The notes under the pieces are model-generated. The model ran no database searches. It was not told where the DNA came from and saw only the letters and a list, made by a program, of their open reading frames with translations. 64,000 nucleotides of DNA from Macrocystis pyrifera (Eukaryota > Sar > Phaeophyceae > Laminariales > Laminariaceae). Positions 1 through 10,214 of the stretch are shown one piece after another (position 1 is the stretch's first letter; each line of letters opens with the position of its first letter). Location: the NCBI GenBank assembly GCA_031763025.1, contig JASSKH010000002.1, positions 14,315,468 through 14,379,467 of the forward strand, written 5' to 3'. The position numbers and the translations under genes were made by a program.

Positions 1-212
1 TACTACTACCGTCACCACTGCTACTGTTTGACCGACTTCAACTATTAATCCCCACTACTACTACTACTACAAATACTTCTACTACCACTACTACAACTGG
101 TACTACTACTAGTACAGCTACTGCCAGAATAATACTACCACTACAACTTCTCCTCCTACTCCTACTACTATTACTGCTACTGGCACTACTACTACTAATA
201 TTGCTACTTCAC
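1..212 (+). repeat. Imperfect (TAC)n tract
   Basis: Dominated by TAC triplets with frequent single-base variants. It is the tail of a tract seen at greater length (about 670 bp) in the second D copy at 61,642-62,312. Any leucine- or threonine-rich reading frame here is a by-product of the repeat. Confidence 0.85.
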
Positions 213-1149
213 ACGCTCGCCGTGCAGTCGCTTGCGTTGCCTGTGTAGTGTTGTATGTTGTACATCTTATGCTGCATATGGGTAAGTCTTTGTTTTTGTG
301 GGGGGGCGCCTGTTCGTTTGGATCGTTCCAGCCTCGTCGGTTACAAGTTGTAGAGGATTGCGTACATATTCGCAGGCGTTATTGTGAATAATGCCGTGTG
401 TTCATGAGAAGAGTTTGAGCACTCCGTTCTCTGCTCCGACCTAGGAGTTAGGGGCCGTTCTCTCTTGCCTCCTCCGTCTTTTAATACAACGTCTAAACAG
501 AAACTCATCAGACCACGTAGTGATCTAGGCATCCAGGCTTGGACTCTACGAACCGCACCATTATCCCATAATCGGCGTTGTGGGTGTCGCTCGATTGATA
601 ATGACATACGTTTGTATTGTAGATATTGTTTTGCATGCCCGCCTTGTTTTTGTCCTCTTGCTTGTATTCCTTTCATTCCCGAATGCAGTGGTTGCATCTT
701 CCTATATATAGCTTTGGTTGGCGTCGGTTGGCGACGACACTCTATCAAATAGTGCCGCTCACTACTTAAGCTAGACGACCAGGGTACCGCTTGTTTGCAT
801 GTTTGTTTTCTTCGCGGTCTGTCACAGCGGGTGGAAGAGTTGGATCATTTGTGCGAGGTGAGCAACCTTTACTCCACACACGGGGAATGATCGTATCACG
901 CAGTGTTTATGGTTTGGCACCCGAAAGGTAGTTGGATAGTACTCAGATTGCTGTCGCTGGAAGTGTTAACAACCGGAAATTAAATTCACTCGTTGAAGCT
1001 GTCATCCGCATCCAAGTCCGCCTCACACACGGCTCTCAGTGAGATGCAGGTCACCCTTCATGCGACTCTCCAGACACCTCCCATCGCGCTTAGCGCTTGG
1101 TGCAAGCAATATCTGCCTGGTCGGTGAAAACCCGACATGGTTCGTAGCG

Positions 1150-1235
1150 GCATTGTAGGGATGCGAGGGTCTATGGCCAAACGACTACGGCCATGCACAT
1201 TATCGAGTTCATCTCCCTAACCGAGTACGCCCCCC
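1150..1235 (+). repeat. Dispersed poly-C-tailed motif M
   Basis: Carries the block gggatgcgagggtc, then ctacggccatgca, then a gap and a C-rich tail near cgagtac. The same order recurs at 18,428-18,560, 23,755-23,835 (partial), 24,625-24,700 and 63,248-63,335, and in reverse at 53,655-53,745 and 54,523-54,600. Function unknown; see findings. Confidence 0.6.
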
Positions 1236-1700
1236 TCTGCCACCTCGCCTCCTTGTGACCTCTCCCGATTTGATCTTGACATGTCGGGATCACAGCTGTC
1301 CCGCCCTTCTTCCTCCGCCGGGTACTCGGCTATATTGTTATTGCACAGACTGTCCGTTCAGCTTCCCTTCCCCAGGGCTCGTAGTCTTTGTTAATCGAGT
1401 CTTTTTTAGTGCGATGCTTTGCTTGCCGTTGGCACGAGTGAACCAGCCCCCTTTCGCCTTCCCCCCCTGCACACTTGGTTTTTATTCATACTTGGGCTAT
1501 ACAATGCTCTATCCCGCAAAATCAGGAAGGTTTAGCTACAGTATTGATATTCAAACTCAGGGGTGAACGAAAAAAAGAAAAAGAAAGAGAAAACGGACCT
1601 GTGGCCGAACACCCATGTCGGAATTAAAAAACAAACAATACAGCTGGTTGGTATTTTTGTCGAGAAACTGTAAAAGACATAGCGAAAGTAGCCGCCAGCT

Positions 1701-1808
1701 ATTACAGGGGAACATCGAAAACAAGACCTACGGTTTACACCAAAACCTATGTATTCACCTTTTGTTACTGACAACATTAAAATCCTATTTGCCACGGTCC
1801 CCCGCTCT
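1701..1808. mobile_element. ~108 bp MITE, copy in left D repeat
   Basis: Ends are imperfect inverted repeats of the form TTACGGGGGACCATAGT plus AATAGGACC. The middle is AT-rich and non-coding. This copy is older or more diverged than the one at 46,108-46,216 and is shared with its D partner at 63,791-63,899, so it inserted before the D duplication. Too short to encode a transposase; it must have been moved in trans. Confidence 0.7.
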
Positions 1809-1854
1809 GCCCCAAGTTGTACCTACAGTAGTATGATGGCAGCAGCTGGTCACG

Positions 1855-2085
1855 GGTGGCCGAGTCGAAACTCGCGGGTTGGGTCGCATGGGATCACCTA
1901 TTGTAACCTGAACCTCCTCGAATCGACTCGACCCGGCCAGTCAGCTTTCTAATACCTCCTGTTCCGGCCTGATCCGACCCGCGATTCTTTGAAGGCCTGC
2001 TGGCCTGACCCGACCGGCGGGTTGGGACGGGTTGGGTCGGGTCGGGTCAGGTCATGACCCGTGCACAGCCCTCATGACCCGTGGA
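1855..2085 (+). repeat. GGGTCG-rich short tandem repeat
   Basis: Dense GGGTC/GGGTT/GACCC words, ending in a short perfect iteration of gggtcgggtc and a self-complementary ggtcatgacc. Its first part belongs to the D repeat and is also seen at the right end of the window. Confidence 0.6.
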
Positions 2086-2169
2086 CACCTCTTTGTATTA
2101 ATATCCAAACGGTTCTTATATGCCGCGACATATCAGTGGTACTGTAATATAGATTGAGGCAGCGGTGCC

Positions 2170-2277
2170 TATTACGGGATACCATATTAAACAGGACCTA
2201 CTGTACACACTTAAACCAATTTATTTCCCTATTTATGTCAACACTATTTGGTCCTATACACTAAGGTCCCCCGTACT
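2170..2277. mobile_element. ~108 bp MITE, second site
   Basis: Left end tattacgggataccat and right end ggtcccccgta are inverted relatives of the family consensus. This is a separate insertion from the copy at 1701 because the flanks differ. No open frame. Confidence 0.7.
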
Positions 2278-2377
2278 GTCCAATCCGGCTGCAGTAAAAG
2301 TTTGCCGATAAGGTTGAGCGGTCGACACCGCTTGTAGTGACTGGGGAATTACTTTCATAATCTGGAATGAATACGAC

Positions 2378-2662
2378 GACTTCCTCCAAAAATAGGGCCG
2401 TCATGTTGCTCCAGGCACACCACCGCTATGCAAGGGGGACCTCTATTGTGTTTTTAGTGTCCTTGTTTACGGAAGGCGTTTTTCTTTGCTACGGGGTCCG
2501 TATTTCCCTCCTTGAGACTTCCTCCAATAATAAGGCCGTCATGTTGCTCTAGGCTCACCACCGCCTTGCGAGGGGAACCTCTACTGTGTGTGGGTGTCCT
2601 TGTTTACGGAAGCCGTCTTATTTTGGCACGGGGTGCGCATTTTCCCTCCTCGTGAGACCACT
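2378..2662 (+). repeat. Tandem duplication, ~138 bp unit x2
   Basis: The phrase ttcctccaaaaatagggccg begins unit one and a close variant starts unit two at 2517. Both units continue through gccgtcatgttgctc, a CACC-rich stretch, gtccttgtttacggaag and an end in ttccctcct. A purine-rich tract (about 2660-2705) follows. Confidence 0.75.
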
Positions 2663-2705
2663 CCCGCAGGAAGAGAGGGAAGGAGGGAGAGAGGAAGAGA
2701 TGATG

Positions 2706-3290
2706 GGTCTACGTACCGCACATCATGTCGCGTTAAAAAAAAACGTGGATCGTAGACGGTGGTGCAGTTGGTGTATATTTTTGTGTTTTCCGGTTTTTTT
2801 TTTGTTACCAGATATGTAACGACTATCTATGTTAACTGAAGCAAGCCAACGGCGGCCGGCTAGTAATTATATTTCAGTTACGGTGGTTGGTTGTGCTTGA
2901 CCAGCTAGCATTTGGCCACGAAACCAAGCGACCGCTCAGAGTCCTGCTTTTGAGGAAAAGTTGCTTGAAAATTGACTAGGGCAGTGCTTGCAGTACATGC
3001 GTGGTTCGTTTGTACCACGCGCAAACGAGCGAACATCTCTCAAGAACTTTGAAATAGATGTGGGCGATTAATGCGTTTTCTGACGACGGACATACGAGAT
3101 CACCCCCTCAACCCCCCGCCTGGTCGATGGACTGACACACTGAAATTTATGCTGGGCAGTGAGTCACACGTTGGAAGAGGTCTATTTTCGAGGCAGACCG
3201 ATGTACATTAGATGTATTCCCGATGTCGGGATGATGTTCGTACCTTAATGTTGCCGGGTGAGACTCACAACGCTCTGCGCGATCTATCTA
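2706..3290. other. Single-copy stretch, nothing recognised
   Basis: I see no gene, repeat or RNA here. Open frames are short and without family features. It lies between the purine tract and the first fold-back element. Confidence 0.4.
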
Positions 3291-3291
3291 C

Positions 3292-3788
3292 CTTAGACCA
3301 ACTATTATGGGAAATTTTTAAAGGGGTCTCAGAACTGGCTTTGTTTGCCGAAAACCGGCGATTTACTCGACGGGACTGTCAAAAACACCGGTAGACTCGT
3401 CAGGATGCTCCCCTTAGTTTTCCGAGAGCTTTCGCGAGCACTTTTCCGTTTCTCCAGAGTCGTAGAAGGACTGTTCGTCCATATTTCCAGTTCTGAGGAC
3501 ATCGTCATTTTTCATCAAAAATCCTCGAAGATCCACTATTTCTGGCCGCAGTTCTGACCAACAGCCATATTTCTGACTCTGCAGAGAAAAGTGATTGGCT
3601 GCTCCAAAATTTAAAATTGGACTCTGGAGAAACGGAAAATTGTTCCTGAAAGCTCGCAAATAACTACAGGGAGCATTTTGAGGAGTCTATCGGTGTTTTT
3701 GTCTATCCCGCCGAGTAAAACGCGTATATTCGGCCTAACAACCCAGTTCTGAGAGCTCAGAAATAATTTCCCATAATAGTTAGTCTTA
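3292..3788. mobile_element. Fold-back element F1 (~497 bp)
   Basis: Starts with ttagaccaactattatggg and ends with the reverse complement cccataatagttagtcttag, giving long imperfect terminal inverted repeats that continue inward. The reverse complement of the whole element matches 7619-8111 (F2). Internal words such as gtagactc, gagcatcctg and tttgacag recur in the F-related pieces at 32,745-33,143, 40,515-41,447 and 58,140-58,915. No transposase frame; a non-autonomous DNA transposon is the best reading. Confidence 0.75.
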
Positions 3789-4238
3789 GCATATGTTTCC
3801 TGGGCTGGAATTGCCTTAGAAGGCAGACCCTGCCCAATCTCTCGGCACGGCAGGCGTGGAACTAGATCATCTACCGTAGACGGATCAGATAGATGATGAC
3901 CTGTCCGAAATATCCGCGAAGATTCAAGTAGCCAAATGGTTGAAAGCTCTCCCGTGTAGCTGGCATGCGTCCCCTTGACAACCCCAAACGAGGAACTGCC
4001 AATGCGGTTTTGTCACGGCGAGCAGGGGACATTTCACCATTTTATTTGTGAACCTGGAGTTAGTTGTAGTACCTCGGAAGGATAATACAGAAGGGGATCG
4101 ACTAAACGTGCGTGGGGCTCAGGGGGAGCTGGGTATGTCGATCACTGGAAAGCACGGACTTGAACCAAATCCGAGAACTTGTGAACCCTAACACGAAACG
4201 CTCGCTCTGAACGCACGAAATACTTGCCTCAACGCTCG
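3789..4238. other. Single-copy stretch with a tRNA-like T-arm
   Basis: No gene is recognised. On the minus strand, about 4145-4180, ggttcaagtcc resembles a tRNA B box, but I cannot fold the other arms. The left edge of a truncated SINE follows at 4239. Confidence 0.3.
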
Positions 4239-4433
4239 GAACCTCATCTGCACGCTGGTGAGTCACTCGCCTAGGCTTTGCTTGATCCCCGGGAGCATCC
4301 AACAGGTCAGACCGTGGAAGGTAGAAATACGCGCTTATAAGCATTGTATTAATAGGATGTCTCAGGCAATAATAGGACAACAATACACAGGGTGTACAAA
4401 ATCGTGATGCGCATAGGGTCGCTTCCCGTAACA
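4239..4433 (-). mobile_element. SINE copy without tRNA head
   Basis: Matches the body of the SINE at 4474-4660 from its 3' end (agcgtgcagat) to the point where the tRNA-like head would join (tgttacgggaagcg, minus strand). The head is absent, so it is a 5'-truncated copy as is usual for reverse-transcribed SINEs. Internal differences from the neighbour are substitutions and small gaps. It directly abuts a fragment of the ~236 bp tandem repeat at 4434. Confidence 0.65.
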
Positions 4434-4473
4434 TTAACATTCCTTGTACCTTTCAGAGAGATTTATACCACTT

Positions 4474-4736
4474 GGAACGTTATCTGCACGCTCGTGAGTC
4501 ACGCGCCTGACCTACCCCTCTGATTTGCCATGATCTCCGGGAACCCATACAGGTCAGACCGTAGAATGAAATTCATGCTTTTATACGATGTCTCACGCAA
4601 TAATAGGACAATACACAGGTTGACCAAATCGTGATGCGCATAGGGTCGCTTCCCGTAACATGGCTCCCTCGCGGGGAATCGAACACGAGTCTGATTAGTG
4701 AAAGTCATATACTCCAACGATTGGAATACCAAGAAT
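4474..4736 (-). mobile_element. tRNA-Glu-headed SINE, ~263 bp
   Basis: On the minus strand a 73-nt tRNA-Glu-like head (4736-4664) is followed by CCA (4663-4661) and a ~187 bp body ending at 4474 in cagataacgttcc. The body is repeated without the head at 4239-4433, which shows that it moved as a unit. The element sits inside the ~236 bp tandem repeat: that repeat breaks off at 4473 and resumes at 4737. Transcription would be by RNA polymerase III from the internal A and B boxes, and mobility would depend on a LINE in trans. No LINE is present in this window. Confidence 0.65.
4664..4736 (-). pseudogene. tRNA-Glu(TTC)-like sequence (SINE head)
   Basis: Read on the minus strand: a 5' acceptor strand attcttg (4736-4730) pairs with cgaggga (4671-4665) using G-U pairs and one mismatch at the first pair. 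A D-arm-like stretch follows. The seven-base anticodon loop ctttcac (4704-4698) carries TTC at 4702-4700, and the T-loop ttcgatt lies at 4683-4677. Total length is 73 nt, exactly that of a tRNA, but the anticodon and T stems are imperfect. A genomic CCA follows the discriminator base at 4664, which eukaryotic tRNA genes normally lack. I therefore read it as a retroposed tRNA derivative, not a working gene. Confidence 0.6.
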
Positions 4737-5493
4737 GTGCTTACATGGTTGCTTCTTCCTTCGATCGCACGTTCGTTTACCAGCTGGAATTGTGCTTGTA
4801 CACATGCTCTCATCACATTATCGAACACAATGTATGCATCTCTAACATGGACGTTCACCAACAACATTGCTTGTACCTTTCGGGGAGATTTATACCACTT
4901 GTACACAATATCGAAAACAATGTATGCATATCTAATATGTACGTTCACCAACAATGAGCCCAACAACATTGCTCTGTACCTTTCGGAGAGATTTATATCA
5001 CTTGTACAACTTAATTTCAAGTCAAACCCGTGATGCATACCACCGCTCCAACTACCAGGCAGTGTCGCTTGCTGTGCTTGCACAACCGCTCCTTCCTTCG
5101 AACGCATGCTCGTTTACCAGCTTCCACTGCTGTGCTTGTACACACGCTCTATCACATTATCGAAAATAATATATGCATCTCTAATGTGGACGTTCACCAT
5201 CAACATTGCTTGTACCTTTCGGAGAGATTTCTACCACTTGTACAACTTGATTTCAAGTCAAACCCGTGATGCACACCACCGCTTCAACTACCACACAGTG
5301 TCGCTTGCTGTGCATGCATGACCGCTTCTTCCTTCGATCGCATTATCGTTTACCAGCTGAAATTGTGCTTGTACACATGCTCCATCACATTATCGAAAAC
5401 AATGTATGCACCTCTAATATGGACGTTCACCAACAATGTTGTTTGTACCATCACATAATCAGAAACACTCTATACATCTCTAATACGGACGTT

Positions 5494-5979
5494 CGCCGTC
5501 CGCGCGTCGGGCGCGAAGCAACGTCGCTATACAGCTGTATCACCATCCACCTCATCGTTCGTTCCGCTGCTGTTTGCGGTCGTGGATAATATATTGAATT
5601 TAGAGAGCATGCCATTTTTCGATTTGAAAATCTGATGACCCAGGTCGTCGGATTTTGGGCCAAAACCCGACGACTTGGGTCATCGGATTCTCAAATCGAA
5701 AAAAATTCTGGTCGGATTTTGCATAATCGGACTGCATAAGTAAGGTCATTCGATTTTGAGATCGAAAAATACAAATCTGAAGCTCGAAATCGAACCGCAT
5801 AGGAAACGGCCTCCCCAAAATCCGACGACCTGGGTCATCAGATTTTTAAATCGAAAAATGGCATGCTCTCTAAATTCAAGATACTACCCACGAAAGAAAA
5901 CAGCAGCGGAATCATCGATGAGTTGGATGGTGATACAGCTGTATAGCGACGTTGCTTCGCGCCCGACGCGCGGACGGCG
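5494..5979. mobile_element. Fold-back element with ~166 bp inverted repeats
   Basis: The left arm starts cgccgtccgcgcgtcgggcg and the right arm ends in its near-perfect complement. Arms run about 5494-5660 and 5813-5979 with a ~150 bp loop holding further inverted fragments (cgacgacttgggtcatcgg). The element interrupts the 236 bp tandem array. No transposase. A diverged piece of its interior (aatctgaagctc, cgaaccgc, aggaaacggcct) recurs at about 6415-6460, so the family has at least one more member. Clear target-site duplications were not found. Confidence 0.8.
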
Positions 5980-6103
5980 CGTCCCTCCGTGGCCAGACTA
6001 GAGTCGGCTGCCGCGGGCTCGGGCTTAGACACCAAGAGAAGAGCACGCGGCACGCGCCTCTCCGTGGATACGAACTAGTAGATTACCAGTACACTGCAGC
6101 TGT

Positions 6104-6137
<34 letters not shown>

Positions 6138-6461
6138 GTCAAGTCACAAAATCAATTACAAAATACCAAGACAGGTTGACTCTAGCGCACTCGCCACATC
6201 TCTTCGCCACCGGCCTAGAGGCAGTCAGCGTGGGCTCGGACGCTTGGATCCTACGCGCATGGCAGCGCACCCAGCTCGTCTCGTCGCGGCGCCAAATGAC
6301 AAAAACAGCAGTTGGTCTCGGCGTTTGCTCGAACTCTACGCGCACAATAAATCTGTTTTTTCCGCATAGGAAGGCCCTTTCGATTTGTCAAGCTCATATC
6401 TGAAAATTCCATCGGGTCAAAATCTGAAGCTCAAAAATCGAACCGCCTAGGAAACGGCCTC
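5980..6461. other. GC-rich insertion debris
   Basis: Lies between the fold-back element and the detached 236 bp repeat unit, so it probably arrived with or after that element. It holds a (CAG)n run (6106-6136) and at 6355-6460 sequence related to the loop of the fold-back element. No gene recognised. Confidence 0.4.
6106..6136 (+). repeat. (CAG)n microsatellite
   Basis: About ten uninterrupted CAG units. It is not in a recognisable coding context. Confidence 0.85.
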
Positions 6462-6560
6462 ACCAACAACATTGCTTATACCTTTTGGTGATATCGATTC
6501 CACTTGTACAACGTCATTTCGCAAGTCAAACACGTGATGCATACCACCGCTTCAACTACA
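6462..6560 (+). repeat. Detached unit of the ~236 bp tandem repeat
   Basis: Reads ccaacaacattgcttatacc, then ccacttgtacaac, then cgtgatgcataccaccgctt, the same order as in the array at 4434-5490. It shows that the DNA between 5494 and about 6461 was inserted into that array. Confidence 0.65.
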
Positions 6561-7490
6561 AGAGGACGTATACAATATATTCACAACACTAAAACTGCTG
6601 TACGGCAAGATCCCGAGGGACCCTTAGGCTCGCAGCATGCTTTTTATACGTATGTACATAGAGGACGTATACAATATATACCCATAATACTAAAACTTTG
6701 CGGCAAGATCTCGAGGGACCCTTGAGCATATCTCTCTTCCCATCTTGACGACTTATCATATTGATTCGTTGAAACGGCACCTACACAGCTGCAGCGGTAT
6801 CGGCTGGATGCACTACACAACACCCGTATGTATATATGATATTCACACGGGGCATACTTCGAGTGAGCCTAACTCATCTTGACGAGTTATCATGTTGACT
6901 CGTTGAAACAGCACCTACACAGCTGCAGCAGTATCTGCCGGATGCACTACACAACACCCGTATGCATATATGATACTCACACGGGGCATACCTCTCGACA
7001 TCTTGCCGAGTTATCATGTTGACTCGTTGAAACAGCACCTACACTGCTGCAGCCGTATCTGCTGGATGCACTACACAACACCCGTAGGTATATATGATAT
7101 TCACACGGGGCATACTCCAAAGTGAAGTATGCCCCGTGTGAACATCATATATACATACGGGTGTTGCGTAGTGCATCCAGCCGATACCGCTGCAGCTGTG
7201 TAGGTGCCGTTTCAACGAGTCAACATGATAAGTCGTCCAGATGGGGAGAGATGTAGGCTCACACTTCTCGAAAGAAGTATGCCCCGTGTGAATATCATGT
7301 ATACATACGGGTGTTGTCTAGTGCATCCAGCAGATACTGCTGCAGCTGTGTAGGTGCTGTTTCAACGAGTCAACATGATAACTCGTCAAGATGGGAAGAG
7401 AGATAGGCTAAAGGGTCCCTCGAGCTCTTGCCGCACACTTTTAGCATTTTGGATATTTATTGTATACGTCCTCTATGTACATTTGTGTAG
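6561..7490. repeat. Palindromic array of ~125 bp units
   Basis: Three forward units (about 6741-6868, 6884-7000, 7005-7117) are followed without spacer by two inverted units (about 7124-7253, 7268-7395). Each contains cgttgaaacagcacctacac, gctgcag, ggatgcactacacaacaccc and cacacggggcata. Outside these, gaggacgtatacaatatat and cggcaagatc...gggaccctt form an outer inverted pair (left copies at 6561-6640 and 6661-6735, right copy at 7395-7483). The centre is near 7118. The whole block can fold into one long hairpin. No coding. Confidence 0.8.
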
Positions 7491-7618
7491 GATGAACAGA
7501 GTGAAGCTGGGTAGAAAAGACGTTGGCCTAAAAACTCAAGACAACAACCTGGAGGATGTATCTATAGATGTGGGTAATACTATCGGTCGTACGGCAAGAC
7601 CTCCCTGGATCCTTGGGC
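7491..7618 (+). other. Left flank of F2, duplicated at 15.49 kb
   Basis: The stretch gtatctatag...actatcggtcgtacggcaag, with its continuation after F2 (8112-8180), matches 15,490-15,665 as one uninterrupted segment. This shows F2 as an insertion. Confidence 0.6.
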
Positions 7619-8111
7619 CTTAGACCAACTATTATGGGAAATTAGTTCTGAGTTCTCAGAACCGGGGTTTTAGGCCGAATATACGCGTTTTACTCGCCGG
7701 GAAAGTCAGAAACACCGATAGACTCCTCAAAATACTCCCCGTGGTTTTTTTGCGAGCTTTCAGGAACAATTTCTCGTTTCTCCAGAGTCCTAATTTGAAT
7801 TTTGGAGCTGCCAATCATTTTTCTCTGGAGGGTCAGAAATAAGGCTGTTGGTCAGAACTGGGTCCAGAAATAGTGGATCTTGGAGGATTTTTATGAAAAA
7901 TCACGATGTACTCAGAACTGGAACATGGACGAACAGTCCTACGAGGACTCTGAGGAAACCGAAAAGTGCTCAGGAAAGCTCTCGGAAAACTAAGGGGAGC
8001 ATCCTGACGAATCTACCGGTGTTTTTGACAGACCCGTTGAGTAAATCGCGGGTTTTCGGCGAAAAAATGCCAGTTCTGAGACCCCTCCAAACATTTTCTA
8101 TAATAGTTTTT
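7619..8111. mobile_element. Fold-back element F2 (~493 bp)
   Basis: Begins ttagaccaactattatggg and ends ctataatagttttta. It is the reverse complement of F1 (3292-3788) over its whole length with scattered substitutions. The related locus at 15,490-15,665 lacks it, which supports mobility. No protein is encoded. Confidence 0.8.
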
Positions 8112-8439
8112 ACGATATTTGCCCCTTACTATCGCAGCAAAGCATCAACACAACTGCCTCCCGGCATAAAATTCTGCTGTGAAGCCGTTCTATATGGTAT
8201 TAATACTACTATTAATACAAGGCTTTCCTTCGGAGTGGGTATTCCGTCGTTTCGTGTACATATAACTGCAATTAATTGGCGACATAGCCCAAAGCCAACC
8301 AAACTATTAATAAATGTATTTGTGTAAGAAACGGTGAAGGATGTAATAATCGCGTTAATTTATGAATGTAATGTGAAACGTAAGATCGGGTGACGCAAGA
8401 GTAAGAATGACATTCGTCTACTAATAAGAATAACATCTT

Positions 8440-8680
8440 TCACCAGTGGGGGGAGAGAGTGGAGTAGTGCTTGGCATGTGGATGATATACAACATACAGG
8501 CTGTTGTTTAAAGGAAGGTCTGGGACAGGAGAGAAAGCAGCAGTGCCGGCAACGACAACGGTTATGGAAATGTTGTATAGTTGCTGGGCGGCCGCGATTT
8601 CGATGTAGCCAGCATAGGAGTTTGGATGAGACATGATATGTAAATAGTCTTCCAGGATGCTGTAGTAACGAGGCGGGAGG
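8440..8680 (-). pseudogene. OTU-like cysteine peptidase C-terminus, copy 1
   Basis: The minus-strand frame holds YYSILEDYLHIM, then SYAGYIEIAAAQQLYNISI, then a hydrophobic strand and LYVVYHPHAKHYSTL shortly before a stop. In the OTU family the last part of the domain has this layout: an acidic/aromatic helix, a 'WGG.IEL.ALA' helix (here YAGYIEIAAAQ), a beta strand, then an HY(D/S)SL motif with the catalytic histidine (here HYSTL). OTU enzymes remove ubiquitin from proteins; this assignment rests on family knowledge. The N-terminal D-G-x-C nucleophile motif is not found nearby, and the frame does not run cleanly into the upstream exon. I treat it as a broken or partial gene. Alternative: a transposon-borne OTU domain. 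Confidence 0.6.
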
Positions 8681-8799
8681 GATCTGTTCGCTGTTGAACC
8701 CGTTGGATATGTGTAGGAAGAAATAATCGTGATTTGGGAAATGTGGGAAACAATTTGTTTCCTTTCGTTCGTCCTGGATGGCGACAATCTGCTTGGCGT

Positions 8800-8945
8800 A
8801 CTGCTTCGGAATTCCGCGAAGCCCTGGAGCAGGCGAAATGGAAGGGAGTATTTTTGCGCTTGATGATGATGTCTCCGTCTTTGATGGTGGAGTCCGTCAG
8901 GCGGCAGTTGTAGCACTTGCCACGGACCTGGTCGAAGTAAACATA
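8800..8945 (-). pseudogene. PARP-type zinc-finger-like exon, copy 1
   Basis: Minus-strand translation gives VRGKCYNCRLTDSTIKDGD and, after a short basic stretch, FHFACS. The spacing C-x2-C, about 25 residues, H-x2-C is that of the CCHC finger of poly(ADP-ribose) polymerases, which binds damaged DNA. A C-rich pyrimidine tract and CAG lie just upstream on this strand, consistent with an intron acceptor. The frame toward the OTU part is not continuous. Function beyond zinc binding is inference. Confidence 0.45.
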
Positions 8946-9059
8946 TGGGGTGCGCGGGGCGGGAGTGGCGTGCAGAGAATGGCGGGGGAGGGGGAAGGTG
9001 GGGGGGGGGGCAGAGTTCATTATTTGTACTACTCTACAGCGGCACAACAGCAGTACGTA

Positions 9060-10146
9060 ATCGCTTGATATACGACGGCAGCAGCAGCAGCAGCAGAAGC
9101 AGCAAGTAGTACGTAATTTCCTTGACGATACAGAAATATGTACACACACAAGTGTAGTACAGTACACACACAAATCACGTGCAGCATGATGTACGGCAAC
9201 AACGCAGCAGCACCACAAAAAAAATCATTGACGATACAGAAATATGTACACACGCACAAGTTTAAGTGTAATAGACACACAAATCATGTCCAGCATGATG
9301 TACGGCAACAACGCAGCAGCGCCACAAAACGACCAGGAAACACAATTATCCGAGTACATACAAATATTCAGTGAATATTGCGGCAGCACTAAAAGCAGAG
9401 CGGCAGCAGCAGCAGCAGCAGCAGAAGCAGCAACGGATCGCCACAGCGTTGGCAGCAGCAGCATAGCAACGATATGAAAAGAAGGGAGAAAAAAAGTATG
9501 TACCCCGAGGCCGTCCGAAAAGTATTTTTGGTACCTCACTATAGACCCACCTCCGCATGCTGTACGGCAACAACACAGCAGCAGCATAGCAATAATACGA
9601 AATACGAGAAAAAGTAGTACGTACGCAAAATGCAGGAGCAAAACGACCAAAATATTTTTTTAACGTATCAAAAAAAAACATTTGGGTACAAAAATGGCCA
9701 ATAAAAACAATAATCCGCGTTGGCAGCAGCAGCATAGCAACGACATGAAAATAAGGAAGAAAAAAAGTATGTACCCTGGTATGCCGCAACCGCAAAACCT
9801 ACGGAATTTCATTGACGATACCGAAATCTGTACAAACACAAGTGCAGCATGATGTACGGCAACAATGCAGCAGCACCACAGCAGCAGCATAGCAACGATA
9901 TATATGAAAATAACCAAGCCAAAAACGAGAAATTGCAGTACGTGCGCAAAATGCAGGAGCAAAACGACAAAAATATTTTTTCACGTATCAAAAGGGACCA
10001 TTTGGGTACAAAAAAACGACCAAGAAAAACAGTAATCCGAGTACATACGAACATTCAGTGGATATTGCGGCAGCATTAGCAGCAGCAGCAGCAGAAGCAG
10101 CTACAGCATTAGCAGCAGCAGAAGCTGCAACGCATCGCCGCAGCGT

Positions 10147-10214
<68 letters not shown>

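Larger units (their letters stand above)
1..1930 (+). repeat. Direct repeat D, left copy
   Basis: Everything from about base 14 to base 1930 reappears in the same orientation at about 62,085-64,000, so the copies lie about 62.07-62.09 kb apart. Shared landmarks in the same order are the end of a TAC-triplet tract, the phrase ctcgccgtgcagtcgcttg, a poly-C-tailed motif (1150-1235), a MITE (1701-1808) and the start of a GGGTCG-rich stretch. The copies differ by scattered substitutions and small indels, so the duplication is not recent. Both copies are cut by the window edge. No gene is recognised inside; open frames are short and not kept between the copies. Confidence 0.85.
4434..5490 (+). repeat. 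~236 bp tandem repeat, broken by a SINE
   Basis: Repeated landmarks are ttgcttgtacctttcg, agagatttataccacttgta, aagtcaaacccgtgatgcat, ttccttcgaacgcatgctcg and cacattatcgaaaa. The first landmark recurs at about 4866, 4972 and 5208, giving a full period near 236 bp between the last two. Partial units flank these. The array is interrupted by the SINE (4474-4736) and then by the fold-back element at 5494. A detached unit reappears at 6462-6560. Confidence 0.75.

Noticed and set aside
1150-1235. 5S rRNA gene or 5S-derived SINE
   Set aside because: Motif M contains ctacggccat, like the first bases of 5S rRNA, but the similarity stops after about 12 bases and the internal control boxes are not recognisable.
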